64,000 bases of DNA from Pseudomonas ceruminis. GTDB taxonomy: Bacteria; Pseudomonadota; Gammaproteobacteria; Pseudomonadales; Pseudomonadaceae. The stretch covers positions 1 to 64,000 of the forward strand of contig NZ_BQHW01000020.1 of NCBI RefSeq assembly GCF_021602025.1, in the 5' to 3' direction. Of the stretch, positions 7,969-16,134 are shown in pieces. A program made the position numbers and the translations under genes. A model generated the notes under the pieces. The model was not told the origin of the DNA. It saw only the letters and a program-made list of their open reading frames with translations, and did not search any database. Numbering within the stretch: position 1 is the first letter of the stretch; every line of letters begins with the position of its first letter.

Positions 7969-8085
7969 CTCCACAGGGCCTGGCCGGTGCCAACGGCACC
8001 GCGCTCGGCCGCACATGGCTTCGATGGCCGGGCGCCCGCTGGTGCCAAGGCCCGCTTGGCATCGGGTAGCAGAGGTAGTTGGACG

Positions 8086-8727
8086 ATGAGGACTGACGAG
8101 CTGATTACCCTGCTGGCGACCGGTGTGCCGGCGGTCGACAAGCACCTGTTCGGCAAGCGCTTTGCCCTGGCGCTGGTGGTCAGTGTCCTGGGGGCCGCGT
8201 TGCTGATGACCCTGCTGTTCGGGGTACGTCCCGATCTGGCGCAGGTGGCTCGCTTGCCGCTTTTCTACGCCAAGCTGGCGTTGCCGGTCGCGTTGCTGCC
8301 GGGGGCGCTGTACCTGACGCGGCGCACCGCGTGTCCGGGCGGGCGGGTCGGCGGCGCCTGGGTCATGCTGTGCATACCGTTGCTGGTGCTGTGGTTGGCC
8401 AGTGCCTATACCCTGCTGGAGGCACCGCTGGCCGCCCGCTTGCCATTGACCCTGGGTAGAACCTGGAAGGGTTGCCCGTTCAAGATCCTGCTGCTCTCGC
8501 TCCCCGGTATCGTTGCCTTTTCCTGGGCGCTGCGCGGCCTGGCGCCCACCCGGCTGCCCCTGGCCGGGGCGGGTGCCGGTGCATTGGCCGGTACGCTGGC
8601 CACCCTGGTCTATTGCCTGCACTGCCCGGAAATGACCGTGCCGTTCTGGGGCGTCTGGTATGTGCTGGGCATGGCCCTGCCCACCGCATTGGGGGCGTTG
8701 CTGGGGCGTTGTGTGTTGCGCTGGTAG
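8086..8727 (+). CDS. nrsF: NrsF-type anti-sigma factor (DUF1109), orphan copy
   Basis: The product has 213 residues with six membrane segments and a short cytoplasmic N-terminus (MRTDELITLLATGVPAVD). Two cysteine motifs conserved in NrsF proteins are present, GCPFKI and YCLHCPEM; NrsF holds an ECF sigma factor at the membrane and senses metals through cysteines. It is a close paralogue of the second nrsF at 12864. The start at 8086 is preceded by AGAGG and matches the paralogue. No sigma gene lies upstream, so it is either a second brake on the sigma factor at 12.3 kb or a relic. Confidence 0.85.
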   Translation: MRTDELITLLATGVPAVDKHLFGKRFALALVVSVLGAALLMTLLFGVRPDLAQVARLPLFYAKLALPVALLPGALYLTRRTACPGGRVGGAWVMLCIPLLVLWLASAYTLLEAPLAARLPLTLGRTWKGCPFKILLLSLPGIVAFSWALRGLAPTRLPLAGAGAGALAGTLATLVYCLHCPEMTVPFWGVWYVLGMALPTALGALLGRCVLRW

Positions 8728-8738
8728 GGGCTGTCGGC

Positions 8739-9629
8739 TCAGGCCGGGCCACGGGCCGGGCTGAATTGCCGGGCCAGGCGGGCGAGCAGGTCGGTATCGG
8801 GTTGGGGCGCAAGGTCGTCCGCGCTGCCGGTTTGCCCGGTTGCACGCAGTGCCAGGGCAGCGTCCGGGGTGGGGCGAACCAACTCGTAGCCGCTGGCGCA
8901 CGAAGGGCAGAAGACATGATCGCCCTCGACGTGAGCCTGCTGTAGGACCACGGTAGGGCCGCACATCGCGCAGCGACGCAGGGGAATGCCCGCGTCGGTA
9001 TGCCCCATTACGGCGTCGAGCAGGCCCTCGTGCCCCAGTTCGATGAACAGGCGGCCATAGTGCGTATTGAACTGCGTGCCGAGGTTCTGACCGATGATGC
9101 CCAGCGCCCTGTCCAGCGGCATGCCCGGGCGGTAGGCGCGGGAGCTGGTCATGGCGTCGAAGGCGTCACAGATACCGGTAATGGCGGCCATCGTGGAAAT
9201 ATCCGCTGCGCCGAGCCCGTGGGGATAACCGCTGCCGTCTGGGGTTTCGTGGTGCGAGGCCACGGCATCCATCACCAGCGCGGCTATCGGATGGGTTTCG
9301 AGCATGCGCCGGCCGATTTCCGGGTGCGTGCGGATCACCGCGTATTCGTCATCGTTCAGCGGGCCGGGCTTTCTCAATATGGCATCCGGGATGCCGACCT
9401 TGCCCAGGTCGTGAACGAAACCACCCAGGGCAAGGCGCGCCACCTCCGCTGGTGCGAAGCCGCTTTTTTCGGCCAGCAGCGCACAGTATTGGGCAACGCG
9501 CCAGAGATGGCCGCCGGTGTAGGGATCGCGGGCTTCCACGACCCAGGCCAGCGTCAGCAGGCTGGACAGCAAGGCTTCGTCGATGACAGGGCGCGCGGGG
9601 CGCTTGCCCAGCAAGTGGAGAATGTTCAT
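8739..9629 (-). CDS. HD-GYP domain phosphodiesterase with C-terminal zinc ribbon
   Basis: The product has 296 residues. The HD-GYP domain covers about residues 20-195: HLWRVAQYC, the HD pair in GFVHDLGKVGIP, HHETPDGSGYPHGL carrying the GYP motif, and DAFDAMTSSRAYR. The residues needed to bind metals and hydrolyse cyclic di-GMP are present. After it come CAMC and CPSC pairs at about 218-221 and 240-243, a small zinc ribbon, and an acidic tail. There is no membrane segment or receiver domain. It sits directly downstream of the chemoreceptor gene on the same strand, with a 40-bp gap, so the two may act together in motility control. Confidence 0.87.
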   Translation of the reverse strand: MNILHLLGKRPARPVIDEALLSSLLTLAWVVEARDPYTGGHLWRVAQYCALLAEKSGFAPAEVARLALGGFVHDLGKVGIPDAILRKPGPLNDDEYAVIRTHPEIGRRMLETHPIAALVMDAVASHHETPDGSGYPHGLGAADISTMAAITGICDAFDAMTSSRAYRPGMPLDRALGIIGQNLGTQFNTHYGRLFIELGHEGLLDAVMGHTDAGIPLRRCAMCGPTVVLQQAHVEGDHVFCPSCASGYELVRPTPDAALALRATGQTGSADDLAPQPDTDLLARLARQFSPARGPA

Positions 9630-9669
9630 AGGCGTTCCTTGGTCGGGCCGTATGGTTTCAGTCGAATGC

Positions 9670-11601
9670 CTAGAACGTGAAGTGCCGTATCAGCTCGTTC
9701 AGTTCTGCGCCCAGGCTGGAGAGCTCCTGGCTGGCCGAGGCGATGCGAGCACCCGCCTTGGTCGAGTTTTCGGTGATGCTGCGCACGGTGGTGATGTTTT
9801 CGTTGATATGCTCGGAAAGCTGTGTCTGCCGGTCTGCGGCGACGACGATCTGTTGGTTGGCCGCCTGGATCGACGCCACCGACTCACGGATTTCCTCGAG
9901 TACATGCCCGGCGCTGTGCGCAAGCTGCACGCTGGTGTGGCTCATGCTTTCGCTGCGCTCCATCAGCGTGGTGGCTTCCTGGGTGCCGGTGTGCAGGGCA
10001 TGGACCAGCGCTTCGATTTCCCGCGTGGAACTCTGGGTGCGCTGCGCCAGCGCCCGCACTTCATCGGCGACCACGGCGAACCCGCGCCCCGATTCACCGG
10101 CGCGGGCGGCTTCGATTGCGGCATTGAGCGCCAGCAGGTTGGTCTTGTCGGCGACGTCACGAATCACGTTGAGTACACCACTGATGCGCTCGCCATCATG
10201 GCGCAGGCGGGCCATGGCCTGGTTGCACACCTGCACATTGCTGGCCAGGGCTTCGAATTGCTCGACCGCTTCTCTGATGACCCGGTCGCCCTCGACGCTG
10301 CGGGCTTCGGTGGTGATCGCCAACTGTGAGGCCTGGCGCGCGTCCTCGGCCACATGCCGGGCGCTGGCGACCATTTCGCCCATGGCCGTCGCCACCTGTT
10401 CGGTCTGGTGGCGCTGGTCGCTGAGCCCGGCACTGCTGCGGGTCGCCACGCCCGACAGGTCGGTCGCCGATACCGTCAGGCGTTCGGTGCTCGCACCGAT
10501 ATGGCCTATGATCTGCCTGAGATGACGCGCCATTTCCCGCATGGCATCCATCAACTGACCCAGTTCATCGTGCAGGCGATGGTCCAGGTTGCCGGTGAGG
10601 TCCCCGGCGGCGATGTGCCGTGCCAGGGCCAGGGCCCGATGCAGTTGCGGCACGATCTGCCGGGTGATCAGCCAGGCGGCGCCGAGGCCCAGCAGCAATG
10701 CCAGTGCCTGGGCCACCAGCAGTTCGCCATGGGCGGAGCGCACATCGGTATCGCGCCCCTGCACCTGTTGCTGGTAGGCGATCGTGGCGAGTCGTTGCAG
10801 CTCCTCGGAGTGTGCGAGCAGGGTCTGCTTCACCGATTCGCTCTGGCTCACGCTGCTTTGCAACTCCTTTACCCGGTCCTGGTAGGCCAGCACGGCCCGC
10901 AACCCTTCCACCAGTTGCGCCTGCAGGGTGTCGTTGGGTAGCCGCTCCCACAGTTCATTGCCGCGATTGCGTATGCTGTCGGCGGTCTGGGCCACCCGCT
11001 GTTCGCCTTCGGCTGTGGGGCGGGCGATGTAGCTCTGGACCTGCTCGCGCAGCCGGGAAATGATGGTTTCGAGCTCAACGATCATGCGCGCCCGCTCGAT
11101 GCTCTGCGGGTCGCCGCCCGGCAGCAGGTCAAACAGTGCCTGGCGGACATTGCCGAAGTGCTGCTCGATGGCCTCGATGGCGGGGAGCATGGCCTTTTCT
11201 GCGCTTGTCGCCTGGTGGCGTGCCGTTACCAGCTTGTCGAATGCTTGTTCGTAGTCTCCCGCCACGGCGCTGATGTGATCCAGGGTTTCGCTGGCCTCGG
11301 GGCCCAGGCTGGCGCGGATTTCATTCACCCGCGCACCCAGCTTCTCGACCTCGCGGGTGTAGGCCTGGGCAGCACTGCTCTGGCCATTGCGGTCGAATTC
11401 GTTTTCCTTGAGGCGAACCGCCGCGATCAGGGTGGCGAGAGAGGCACTCTCGACCAGCGCTTCGCTGCGGTCGGTCAATTGATTGATGCTGCGCAGGGCG
11501 ATCCCGGACAGCGTGATCGATAGCAGTAGCACCGCGCCAAAGCCCAGGGTCAATTTGCCATGGACTGACTTACCGAAGAACCGACCCACTACGGCGAACA
11601 T
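9670..11601 (-). CDS. Methyl-accepting chemotaxis protein with large periplasmic helical sensor
   Basis: The 643-residue product has two membrane segments, about 15-35 ([20 protein letters not shown]) and 295-315 ([16 protein letters not shown]), flanking a helical periplasmic domain of some 260 residues of the HBM/TarH-like class. A HAMP domain follows ([20 protein letters not shown]), then a signalling domain with the hairpin motif near residue 500 ([20 protein letters not shown], ending in a [15 protein letters not shown] stretch). The ligand cannot be told. It separates the two bufferin gene sets. Confidence 0.93.
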   Translation of the reverse strand: MFAVVGRFFGKSVHGKLTLGFGAVLLLSITLSGIALRSINQLTDRSEALVESASLATLIAAVRLKENEFDRNGQSSAAQAYTREVEKLGARVNEIRASLGPEASETLDHISAVAGDYEQAFDKLVTARHQATSAEKAMLPAIEAIEQHFGNVRQALFDLLPGGDPQSIERARMIVELETIISRLREQVQSYIARPTAEGEQRVAQTADSIRNRGNELWERLPNDTLQAQLVEGLRAVLAYQDRVKELQSSVSQSESVKQTLLAHSEELQRLATIAYQQQVQGRDTDVRSAHGELLVAQALALLLGLGAAWLITRQIVPQLHRALALARHIAAGDLTGNLDHRLHDELGQLMDAMREMARHLRQIIGHIGASTERLTVSATDLSGVATRSSAGLSDQRHQTEQVATAMGEMVASARHVAEDARQASQLAITTEARSVEGDRVIREAVEQFEALASNVQVCNQAMARLRHDGERISGVLNVIRDVADKTNLLALNAAIEAARAGESGRGFAVVADEVRALAQRTQSSTREIEALVHALHTGTQEATTLMERSESMSHTSVQLAHSAGHVLEEIRESVASIQAANQQIVVAADRQTQLSEHINENITTVRSITENSTKAGARIASASQELSSLGAELNELIRHFTF

Positions 11602-11807
11602 GCTGAACGCTCCCTGATCGTTGAAACGGCCTGGCGCGTTGCCTGTCGTATCGGCAAGGCGTCAGGGAATACACAACGTTGGTGCTTGCATCCCGCCGGG
11701 CTGCGGCCTGCATGGGCGCAGCGTGGTGACGGGCAGGCGGTGCTAAAGCGGTGCGCCGGCCACGCCACGCATCGGTGCCGTGCGGGCGTGGTCGGCAACC
11801 CCGTGGG

Positions 11808-12080
11808 TCAGGACTTGATCGGCGTGAGCGAACCCATGCCCTTGGGGGTCTTGATCGAGGTGCAGGTGCCTGCCGGGACGTTCTTCCAGGCATTGCCCTG
11901 GTAGTCGACCTTGGAGGTGCCGGCGCAACTGGTGCCGGCACCGGCGGCGCAGTCGTTCTTGCCGGCCAGGGACACGCCGTAGCATTTTTCCACGCTTGGC
12001 GTGGCCTGGTTGTCGGCCATGGCGGTGGATGCAATGGAGGCGAGGGCGAGTGCGGCGGTAGCGAGGGCGATGCTTTTCAT
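11808..12080 (-). CDS. bufA: BufA, bufferin-1 type precursor, copy 2
   Basis: The 90-residue product is identical to copy 1 except for isoleucine at position 4, with the same signal peptide and four cysteines. The DNA of the two copies is also almost identical, including the region up to the -10 element, which indicates a recent duplication or gene conversion. No bufB or bufC follows, so its product would need the enzymes encoded at 5.9-7.5 kb. It is divergent from the sigma gene and has its own ECF promoter (12136-12166). Confidence 0.93.
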   Translation of the reverse strand: MKSIALATAALALASIASTAMADNQATPSVEKCYGVSLAGKNDCAAGAGTSCAGTSKVDYQGNAWKNVPAGTCTSIKTPKGMGSLTPIKS

Positions 12081-12135
12081 GGCATATCTCCGTAATGGAC
12101 TGGATGGCCGTCAGCTCGGTGTGACGGTCCGACAG

Positions 12136-12166
12136 GTAATTCGTCGTAGCAGTCGATACGGTTACA
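12136..12166 (-). promoter_or_regulatory. ECF promoter of the second bufA
   Basis: On the minus strand TGTAACC (12166-12160) and CGAATTAC (12143-12136) are 16 bp apart, the same arrangement as the promoter of the first bufA. Confidence 0.8.
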
Positions 12167-12278
12167 GCGCGGCAGAAAAATGTTGAGATTTCTTTCGGTG
12201 CACCTGCGCCGATTGAAACCTTTGGCGTTGCGGCCGATATGATGCAGTCTGGGCTCAATGAAAAATATCCACCTGCGG

Positions 12279-12309
12279 TGTAACTAAGGCGGCCAATGGA
12301 GCGAACTAC
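12279..12309 (+). promoter_or_regulatory. ECF promoter of the sigma-factor gene (autoregulation)
   Basis: TGTAACT (12279-12285), 16 bp, CGAACTAC (12302-12309). The element ends 13 bp before the ATG at 12323 and covers the alternative ATG at 12296, so the shorter start is favoured if this promoter is used. Confidence 0.7.
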
Positions 12310-12322
12310 AAGCTATGAGGTC

Positions 12323-12877
12323 ATGGCCACGCGCGAAGAGCGCCTGCAGTCATTGCTTCTGGGTGGGTTGGCTGGCGACGAGGCCGCATACCGCGAATTC
12401 CTCACCGCGCTCAGTTCGCACCTGCGCGGTTTCCTTCGCCGACGCCTGGCGCAGCGCCCGGGAGAGGTCGAGGACCTGTTGCAAGAGGTACTGCTGGCCG
12501 TGCACAACGCAAGGCACACCTATCGCGCCGAACAGCCGCTGACCGTGTGGGTGCAGGCGATCGCCCGCTACAAGCTGGCCGATCACTTCCGTGCGTTCGC
12601 CCGCCGCGATGCGCTGTCCGATTCGCTGGACGAAGACATGTTCGAGGTGGAGGATAGCCGCCCGGCGGAGGCCCGGCGTGATCTGGGCAAGCTGTTACAG
12701 CACCTGCCCGAGCGTCAGCGTCTGCCCATCATTCATGTGAAACTGGAAGGCCGTTCGGTAGAGGAAACGGCTCAACTGACCGGTCTTTCCAGTTCTGCGG
12801 TCAAGGTAGGTATCCATCGCGGCCTGAAAGCGCTGGCGATGGTGATCAGAGGTAAACAGAGCCATGAAAACGGATGA
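12323..12877 (+). CDS. ECF RNA polymerase sigma factor of the bufferin locus (SigF-like)
   Basis: The product has 184 residues from the ATG at 12323. Sigma region 2 is at about 25-90 (GDEAAYREFL, EDLLQEVLLAVH, YRAEQPLTVWVQAIARYKLADHFR) and region 4 at about 125-175 (LPERQRLPIIHVKLEGRSVEETAQLTGLSSSAVKVGIHRGLKAL). The next gene, an NrsF anti-sigma factor, starts 14 bp before its stop, the usual sigF-nrsF arrangement. In Caulobacter such a pair turns on a bufferin operon under metal stress. An in-frame ATG at 12296 would overlap the promoter described separately. Confidence 0.9.
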   Translation: MATREERLQSLLLGGLAGDEAAYREFLTALSSHLRGFLRRRLAQRPGEVEDLLQEVLLAVHNARHTYRAEQPLTVWVQAIARYKLADHFRAFARRDALSDSLDEDMFEVEDSRPAEARRDLGKLLQHLPERQRLPIIHVKLEGRSVEETAQLTGLSSSAVKVGIHRGLKALAMVIRGKQSHENG

Positions 12878-13505
12878 CCTGATTTCCATGCTTGCTGCGG
12901 GTGAGCCTGCAATGGACAGGCTGGCCATGGCCAAGCGTTTCGCCCTGGCACTGCTCGTCGGCGGTGTCGCGGCAGTTGTGCTGATGGCGTTGTATTTCGG
13001 GGTGCGGCCAGACCTGGCCGAAGTGGCGCGCACACCGGTGTTCTGGGCCAAGCTCGCCTTGCCCGGGAGTCTCGCCCTGGGCTCGTTGTGGCTTTCCACG
13101 CGCCTGGCTCGGCCGGGTGTCGAAGGCGGTGCGGCCTGGGCGTCGCTGTGTCTGCCCATCATCGTTGTGTGGCTGGCCGCGATAGCGGCCCTGTGGCAAG
13201 CACCGACCGAGGCACGCATGCCCATGCTGCTGGGCATAAGCTGGAAAGAATGCCCATTCAACATCGCGATGCTTTCCGTGCCGGGTTTTATCTCGGTGTT
13301 CTGGGCCTTGCGTGGCCTGGCCCCGACCCGTCTGCGCCTGGCAGGCGCAGGCGGCGGCCTGCTTGCCGGCTCCACCGCAACCCTGGCCTACTGCCTGCAC
13401 TGCCCGGAAATGGAGGTACCGTTCTGGGGCGTCTGGTACCTGTCCGGCATGCTGCTGCCCGCCCTGTTCGGCGCTATCGTCGGCCCCTACCTGCTGCGCT
13501 GGTAA
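12864..13505 (+). CDS. nrsF: NrsF-type anti-sigma factor (DUF1109)
   Basis: The product has 213 residues with six membrane segments and the two family cysteine motifs, ECPFNI near residue 130 and YCLHCPEM near 175. The start overlaps the sigma gene by 14 bp, so the two proteins are made together. It should keep the sigma factor inactive until metal binds or modifies the cysteines. It is a full-length paralogue of the orphan copy at 8086. Confidence 0.9.
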   Translation: MKTDDLISMLAAGEPAMDRLAMAKRFALALLVGGVAAVVLMALYFGVRPDLAEVARTPVFWAKLALPGSLALGSLWLSTRLARPGVEGGAAWASLCLPIIVVWLAAIAALWQAPTEARMPMLLGISWKECPFNIAMLSVPGFISVFWALRGLAPTRLRLAGAGGGLLAGSTATLAYCLHCPEMEVPFWGVWYLSGMLLPALFGAIVGPYLLRW

Positions 13506-13653
13506 CGAACCCGCCCGGCGCACACCTGCTGCCGGGCCAGGGCGCCGGGGCTGCGCAGGCGCGATGAACACGGCGGCAGGGCTTGAATGACGCCGCCCCT
13601 TGGGCTCACCCTTTGCACCTGCCAGAAACCACCACCCACCCGCAGGAACCCCG

Positions 13654-13723
13654 ATGCAACCCACGCCTCCCCAGCTGATCCGCGAAACCTTCCCCGTCGG
13701 GCCTTTGCAGTGCAACTGCAAAG
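13654..13723 (+). pseudogene. 5' remnant of an MBL-fold hydrolase gene
   Basis: The frame from ATG 13654 reads MQPTPPQLIRETFPVGPLQCNC, which matches from memory the conserved N-terminus of a Pseudomonas metallo-beta-lactamase-fold hydrolase that normally continues with a TIIGDP-like stretch. Here the homology stops right after LQCNC and the frame ends a few codons later at TAA. The metal-binding HxHxDH motif is missing. The break falls on a dyad (13703-13723), suggesting a recombination site. Confidence 0.6.
13703..13723. other. Candidate attachment site at the chromosome/element seam
   Basis: CTTTGCAG (13703-13710), TGCAA, CTGCAAAG (13716-13723) form a perfect 8-bp inverted repeat around a 5-bp centre, precisely where homology to the MBL gene ends. 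This is the architecture of a tyrosine-recombinase core site. The opposite junction is outside the window. Confidence 0.45.
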
Positions 13724-14275
13724 CCTGGCGTCATGCCGGGGCCTTAAAGTACAGCCTGTAAGCGTTAAATCCCTTTATTTCCCTGGGCTGCGTCGGCGCT
13801 CTCGATAATCGTCGATCACGCTGAATCATCATTATTCACAGCTTCAGTGTGACAAAAGTGTGCCATGGTGGTTGCGCGGATGACTGCCAATGATTAGTCT
13901 GAATACGAACGCGCCGGCGAGGTACGAGAAATGCCCTGGCCTGAGGCCCCCCACTATCTGTTAATGGTGTGGCAGCCGATGAAGGTTAGCAGGGTCCCTC
14001 GGCCCGGCACCGTGGCAGTAGTAAGCGGACGAGACTGTCACGGAAGAAAGGATGCCCTCTCTCGGGGGTAATCGCCTGATTGACACCAAGCTACCGGCAT
14101 TGATGGGGCCGGAAAATAATCGGCGCGGTGCGGAGGAAAGCGTGGGCGACTGTGGGTACAACCCCGCGTCTGGATGATCGCATCCTGGAACTGAAGCAGC
14201 AGTTCCACTTGCTCAATCACCAGCGCTGCCGTGGACCCATCCAAACCTGACCTTCTGGTCGGGCGAGGATGAATC
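13724..14275. other. Non-coding stretch next to the replication genes
   Basis: No convincing gene is seen in these 552 bp. The first half is AT-richer than the chromosomal block before it and contains short direct GTGTG repeats (around 13848-13864). The second half encodes a stop-free stretch without a start (about 14155-14250) that I could not assign. Because it precedes a HTH gene and a Rep_3 initiator fragment it may include part of a plasmid origin or an iteron region, but no regular iteron array was found. Confidence 0.3.
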
Positions 14276-14563
14276 ATGTCGCTCGAAAAGCTTCTCACCG
14301 TTACTGATCTCGCTGAGATCCTAGGCCGGTCTACCGGCACCATCAAAAACCAGCATTCAAAGAATCCCTCGCGCTTGCCTCCTGTTTGCCGCATTCCTGG
14401 TGCAGGCAGACTATTGTGGCGTCGTGCGGATGTTGAGAGTTGGCTGCAGCTGCATGTTGTTCAACTCGACTTAATTGACTCTGCTGGGCCTGTCGCAAAA
14501 CGAAAGCCTGGTCGACCTCGGAAGTCCGAGCGAATGACTCAGCGAGGAGGCACTTATGCATAA
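14276..14563 (+). CDS. Helix-turn-helix (MerR/AlpA-like) protein next to repB
   Basis: The product has 95 residues. The N-terminal part (LLTVTDLAEILGRSTGTIKNQHSK ... GRLLWRRADVESWL) is a winged helix of the AlpA/excisionase type, and the tail is basic (KRKPGRPRKSE, an AT-hook-like GRP core). GGGCGAGGATGA precedes the ATG. Its last eight bases overlap the start of the replication initiator, so it probably controls or accompanies plasmid replication. Confidence 0.7.
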   Translation: MSLEKLLTVTDLAEILGRSTGTIKNQHSKNPSRLPPVCRIPGAGRLLWRRADVESWLQLHVVQLDLIDSAGPVAKRKPGRPRKSERMTQRGGTYA

Positions 14564-14726
14564 GTGCCATAAGGTCACAAAGTCCAATAGCCTGATCGCA
14601 GCAAGCTATAGATTAACTCTCAATGAACATCGCCTAGTCTTGGCTGCTATTAGTCAGATTGATCCCAGAAAACCGTTACCTCGTCCTATTCGGGTTTGCG
14701 CTCATGATTTTGCAGAGTTGTATGAT
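14556..14726 (+). pseudogene. Rep_3-type replication initiator, N-terminal fragment
   Basis: From the ATG at 14556 the frame reads KVTKSNSLIAASYRLTLNEH, then RLVLAAISQIDP and later CAHDFAELYDG, the conserved first winged-helix portion of plasmid initiators of the Rep_3/RepB superfamily. It ends at 14726, where the left inverted repeat of the mercury transposon starts; codons after that belong to the transposon. About 57 of the usual 230-350 residues remain, and the other part is not found beyond the right end of the transposon, so this replicon is inactive here. Confidence 0.8.
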
Positions 14727-14764
14727 GGGGTTTGGGGAGCAATGGAACAGAAAGTGCACTTAAG
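14727..14764 (+). repeat. Left terminal inverted repeat of the mercury transposon
   Basis: It begins GGGGTTTGGGGAGCAATGG and ends GCACTTAAG. Against the right copy the only difference is T versus C in the AATGG/AACGG position. The tnpR stop codon lies two bases inside it. Confidence 0.95.
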
Positions 14765-14766
14765 CC

Positions 14767-15696
14767 CTACCAGCGCCGTTCAGAGCCTTCTTCCCAGGCA
14801 TCGGCTTCGATAAAGCAGTTGCGCATGTCGGCTTCCTGGCTGATCTCGGTCAGCAAGTCATGCACGGTCTTGTCCAGCTCATCGTCGCTCCGATACGGAA
14901 TGGCCAGTTCGTAGTTGCCCGACTCCAGCCGTTTCATACTGTAGGGCTCCAAGCAGTAGCGCTCGATATTTTCCTTGGCCCGTTTCCGGCCGCGAACGAA
15001 CTTGCTGTTGTTCACCACCGCCAGGCGCAGCGTGACGGTGGCCACCTGCTCGGCGGCGGGCTCTGCCGGCGACGCGACATTGCGTTGCTGACCTCGCGGC
15101 TGGGCGCTCTTCTGGTGTGCGCCGATCTCAACACCACGATGGCGCAGGTAGCTGTACAGCGTGCTCTTGGAGATGTGTAACTTCTCGCCGATGGCGCTGA
15201 CGCTCAGGCGGCCCTCGCGGTACAGCGTCTCGGCCGCCATGGAGGTGGCCTCGGCCTTGGCTGGGAGGCCCTTGGGACGGCCACCGATCCGGCCCCGCGC
15301 CCGCGCGGCCGACAAACCCGCCTGAGTCCGCTCGCGGATCAGCTCGCGCTCGAACTCGGCCAGCGAGGCAAACAGGTTGAACACCAAGCGACCTTGGGCG
15401 TGGGTGGTGTCGATTGGGTCATTCAGGCTCTGCAAGCCGACCTTGCGCTCTGCCAGCTCGCCGACCAGCTCGACCAGGTGTTTGAGGGAGCGCCCGAGGC
15501 GATCCAGCTTCCAGATCACCACGGTGTCGCCCGCTCGAACATGGGCTAGCAACTTGTCCAACTCCGGCCGGGCGCTTTTCGCGCCGCTGGCGATGTCTTG
15601 ATAGATGCGTTCGCACCCGGCCTGTTTCAGGGCATCGACCTGGAGGTCGGCGTTCTGATCCCGAGTGCTCACCCGCGCATAACCGATCTTCATCAA
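14767..15696 (-). CDS. tnpR: Serine resolvase TnpR with an extra C-terminal domain
   Basis: The 309-residue product has a standard resolvase catalytic domain: GYARVSTRDQN with the nucleophilic serine near residue 10, KSARPELDKLL, VVIWKLDRLGRS with catalytic arginines, and EFERELIRERTQ leading to the HTH (YREGRLSVSAIGEKLHISKSTLYSYLR) around residue 175. Typical Tn3 resolvases stop near residue 185; here about 115 more residues follow, ending in a charged domain of unknown role. Long resolvases of this kind occur in some Tn3 subgroups. It resolves cointegrates at a res site in the gap before the antitoxin gene. Confidence 0.93.
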   Translation of the reverse strand: MMKIGYARVSTRDQNADLQVDALKQAGCERIYQDIASGAKSARPELDKLLAHVRAGDTVVIWKLDRLGRSLKHLVELVGELAERKVGLQSLNDPIDTTHAQGRLVFNLFASLAEFERELIRERTQAGLSAARARGRIGGRPKGLPAKAEATSMAAETLYREGRLSVSAIGEKLHISKSTLYSYLRHRGVEIGAHQKSAQPRGQQRNVASPAEPAAEQVATVTLRLAVVNNSKFVRGRKRAKENIERYCLEPYSMKRLESGNYELAIPYRSDDELDKTVHDLLTEISQEADMRNCFIEADAWEEGSERRW

Positions 15697-15894
15697 AAGT
15701 ACCGTTTACTCGACTACGTTAGTAATAGTTGAACTTTGATTAAGCGTACCAGTTATTTGAACCGTAGCGCAGGTAGGTTAACCAGCCGATTCCTGTCCAC
15801 TTAAAGTTCGGCAAAACGAAGGTTTTTTTGAACCATTGCATAGCCCTTTGTGATTGGCGTATAAACACACAAACACCTACTAGCGGGGAACGCC
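15697..15894. other. Probable res site and promoters between tnpR and the TA-tnpA operon
   Basis: The 198-bp divergent gap between tnpR and the antitoxin is AT-richer than its surroundings and is the expected position of the resolution site. Short repeats of the GTACC/GGTAC type and GAACTTTG/AAAGTTC are visible, but I could not place subsites I-III with confidence. Confidence 0.5.
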
Positions 15895-16134
15895 ATGAAT
15901 ACGATTCGCTGGAATGTCGCCGTCTCGGCCGACACCGACCAGTCGCTTCGGATGTTTCTGGCCAGCCAGGGCGGTGGCCGGAAAGGCGACCTGTCGCGCT
16001 TCATTGAAGAGGCGGTGCGGGCCCACATCCTGGAACTGACGGCCGAACAGGCCAAGGCCGCTAATGCCCATCTGAGCGAGGCAGAGCTGACCGAAGCGGT
16101 TGACGAAGCGCTCGACTGGGCACGTAAGCGCTGA
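15895..16134 (+). CDS. Antitoxin, ribbon-helix-helix type, of a transposon-borne TA pair
   Basis: The product has 79 residues. The N-terminal part (NTIRWNVAVSADTDQSLRMF ... GDLSRFIEEAVRAHILE) is a ribbon-helix-helix DNA-binding unit, and the C-terminal part is an acidic helix (LSEAELTEAVDEALDWARKR) that should bind the toxin. It precedes and overlaps the toxin gene by one base. Toxin-antitoxin pairs placed between resolvase and transposase genes are documented in several Tn3-family groups. Confidence 0.87.
   Translation: MNTIRWNVAVSADTDQSLRMFLASQGGGRKGDLSRFIEEAVRAHILELTAEQAKAANAHLSEAELTEAVDEALDWARKR

Noticed and set aside
13724-14275. Iteron origin of replication
   Set aside because: The position before a rep gene is suggestive, but no repeated iterons of regular spacing were found by eye.
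14556-14813. Replication initiator as an intact 85-codon gene
   Set aside because: Codons after 14726 are the transposon repeat and the antisense of the tnpR 3' end; the true gene is cut.
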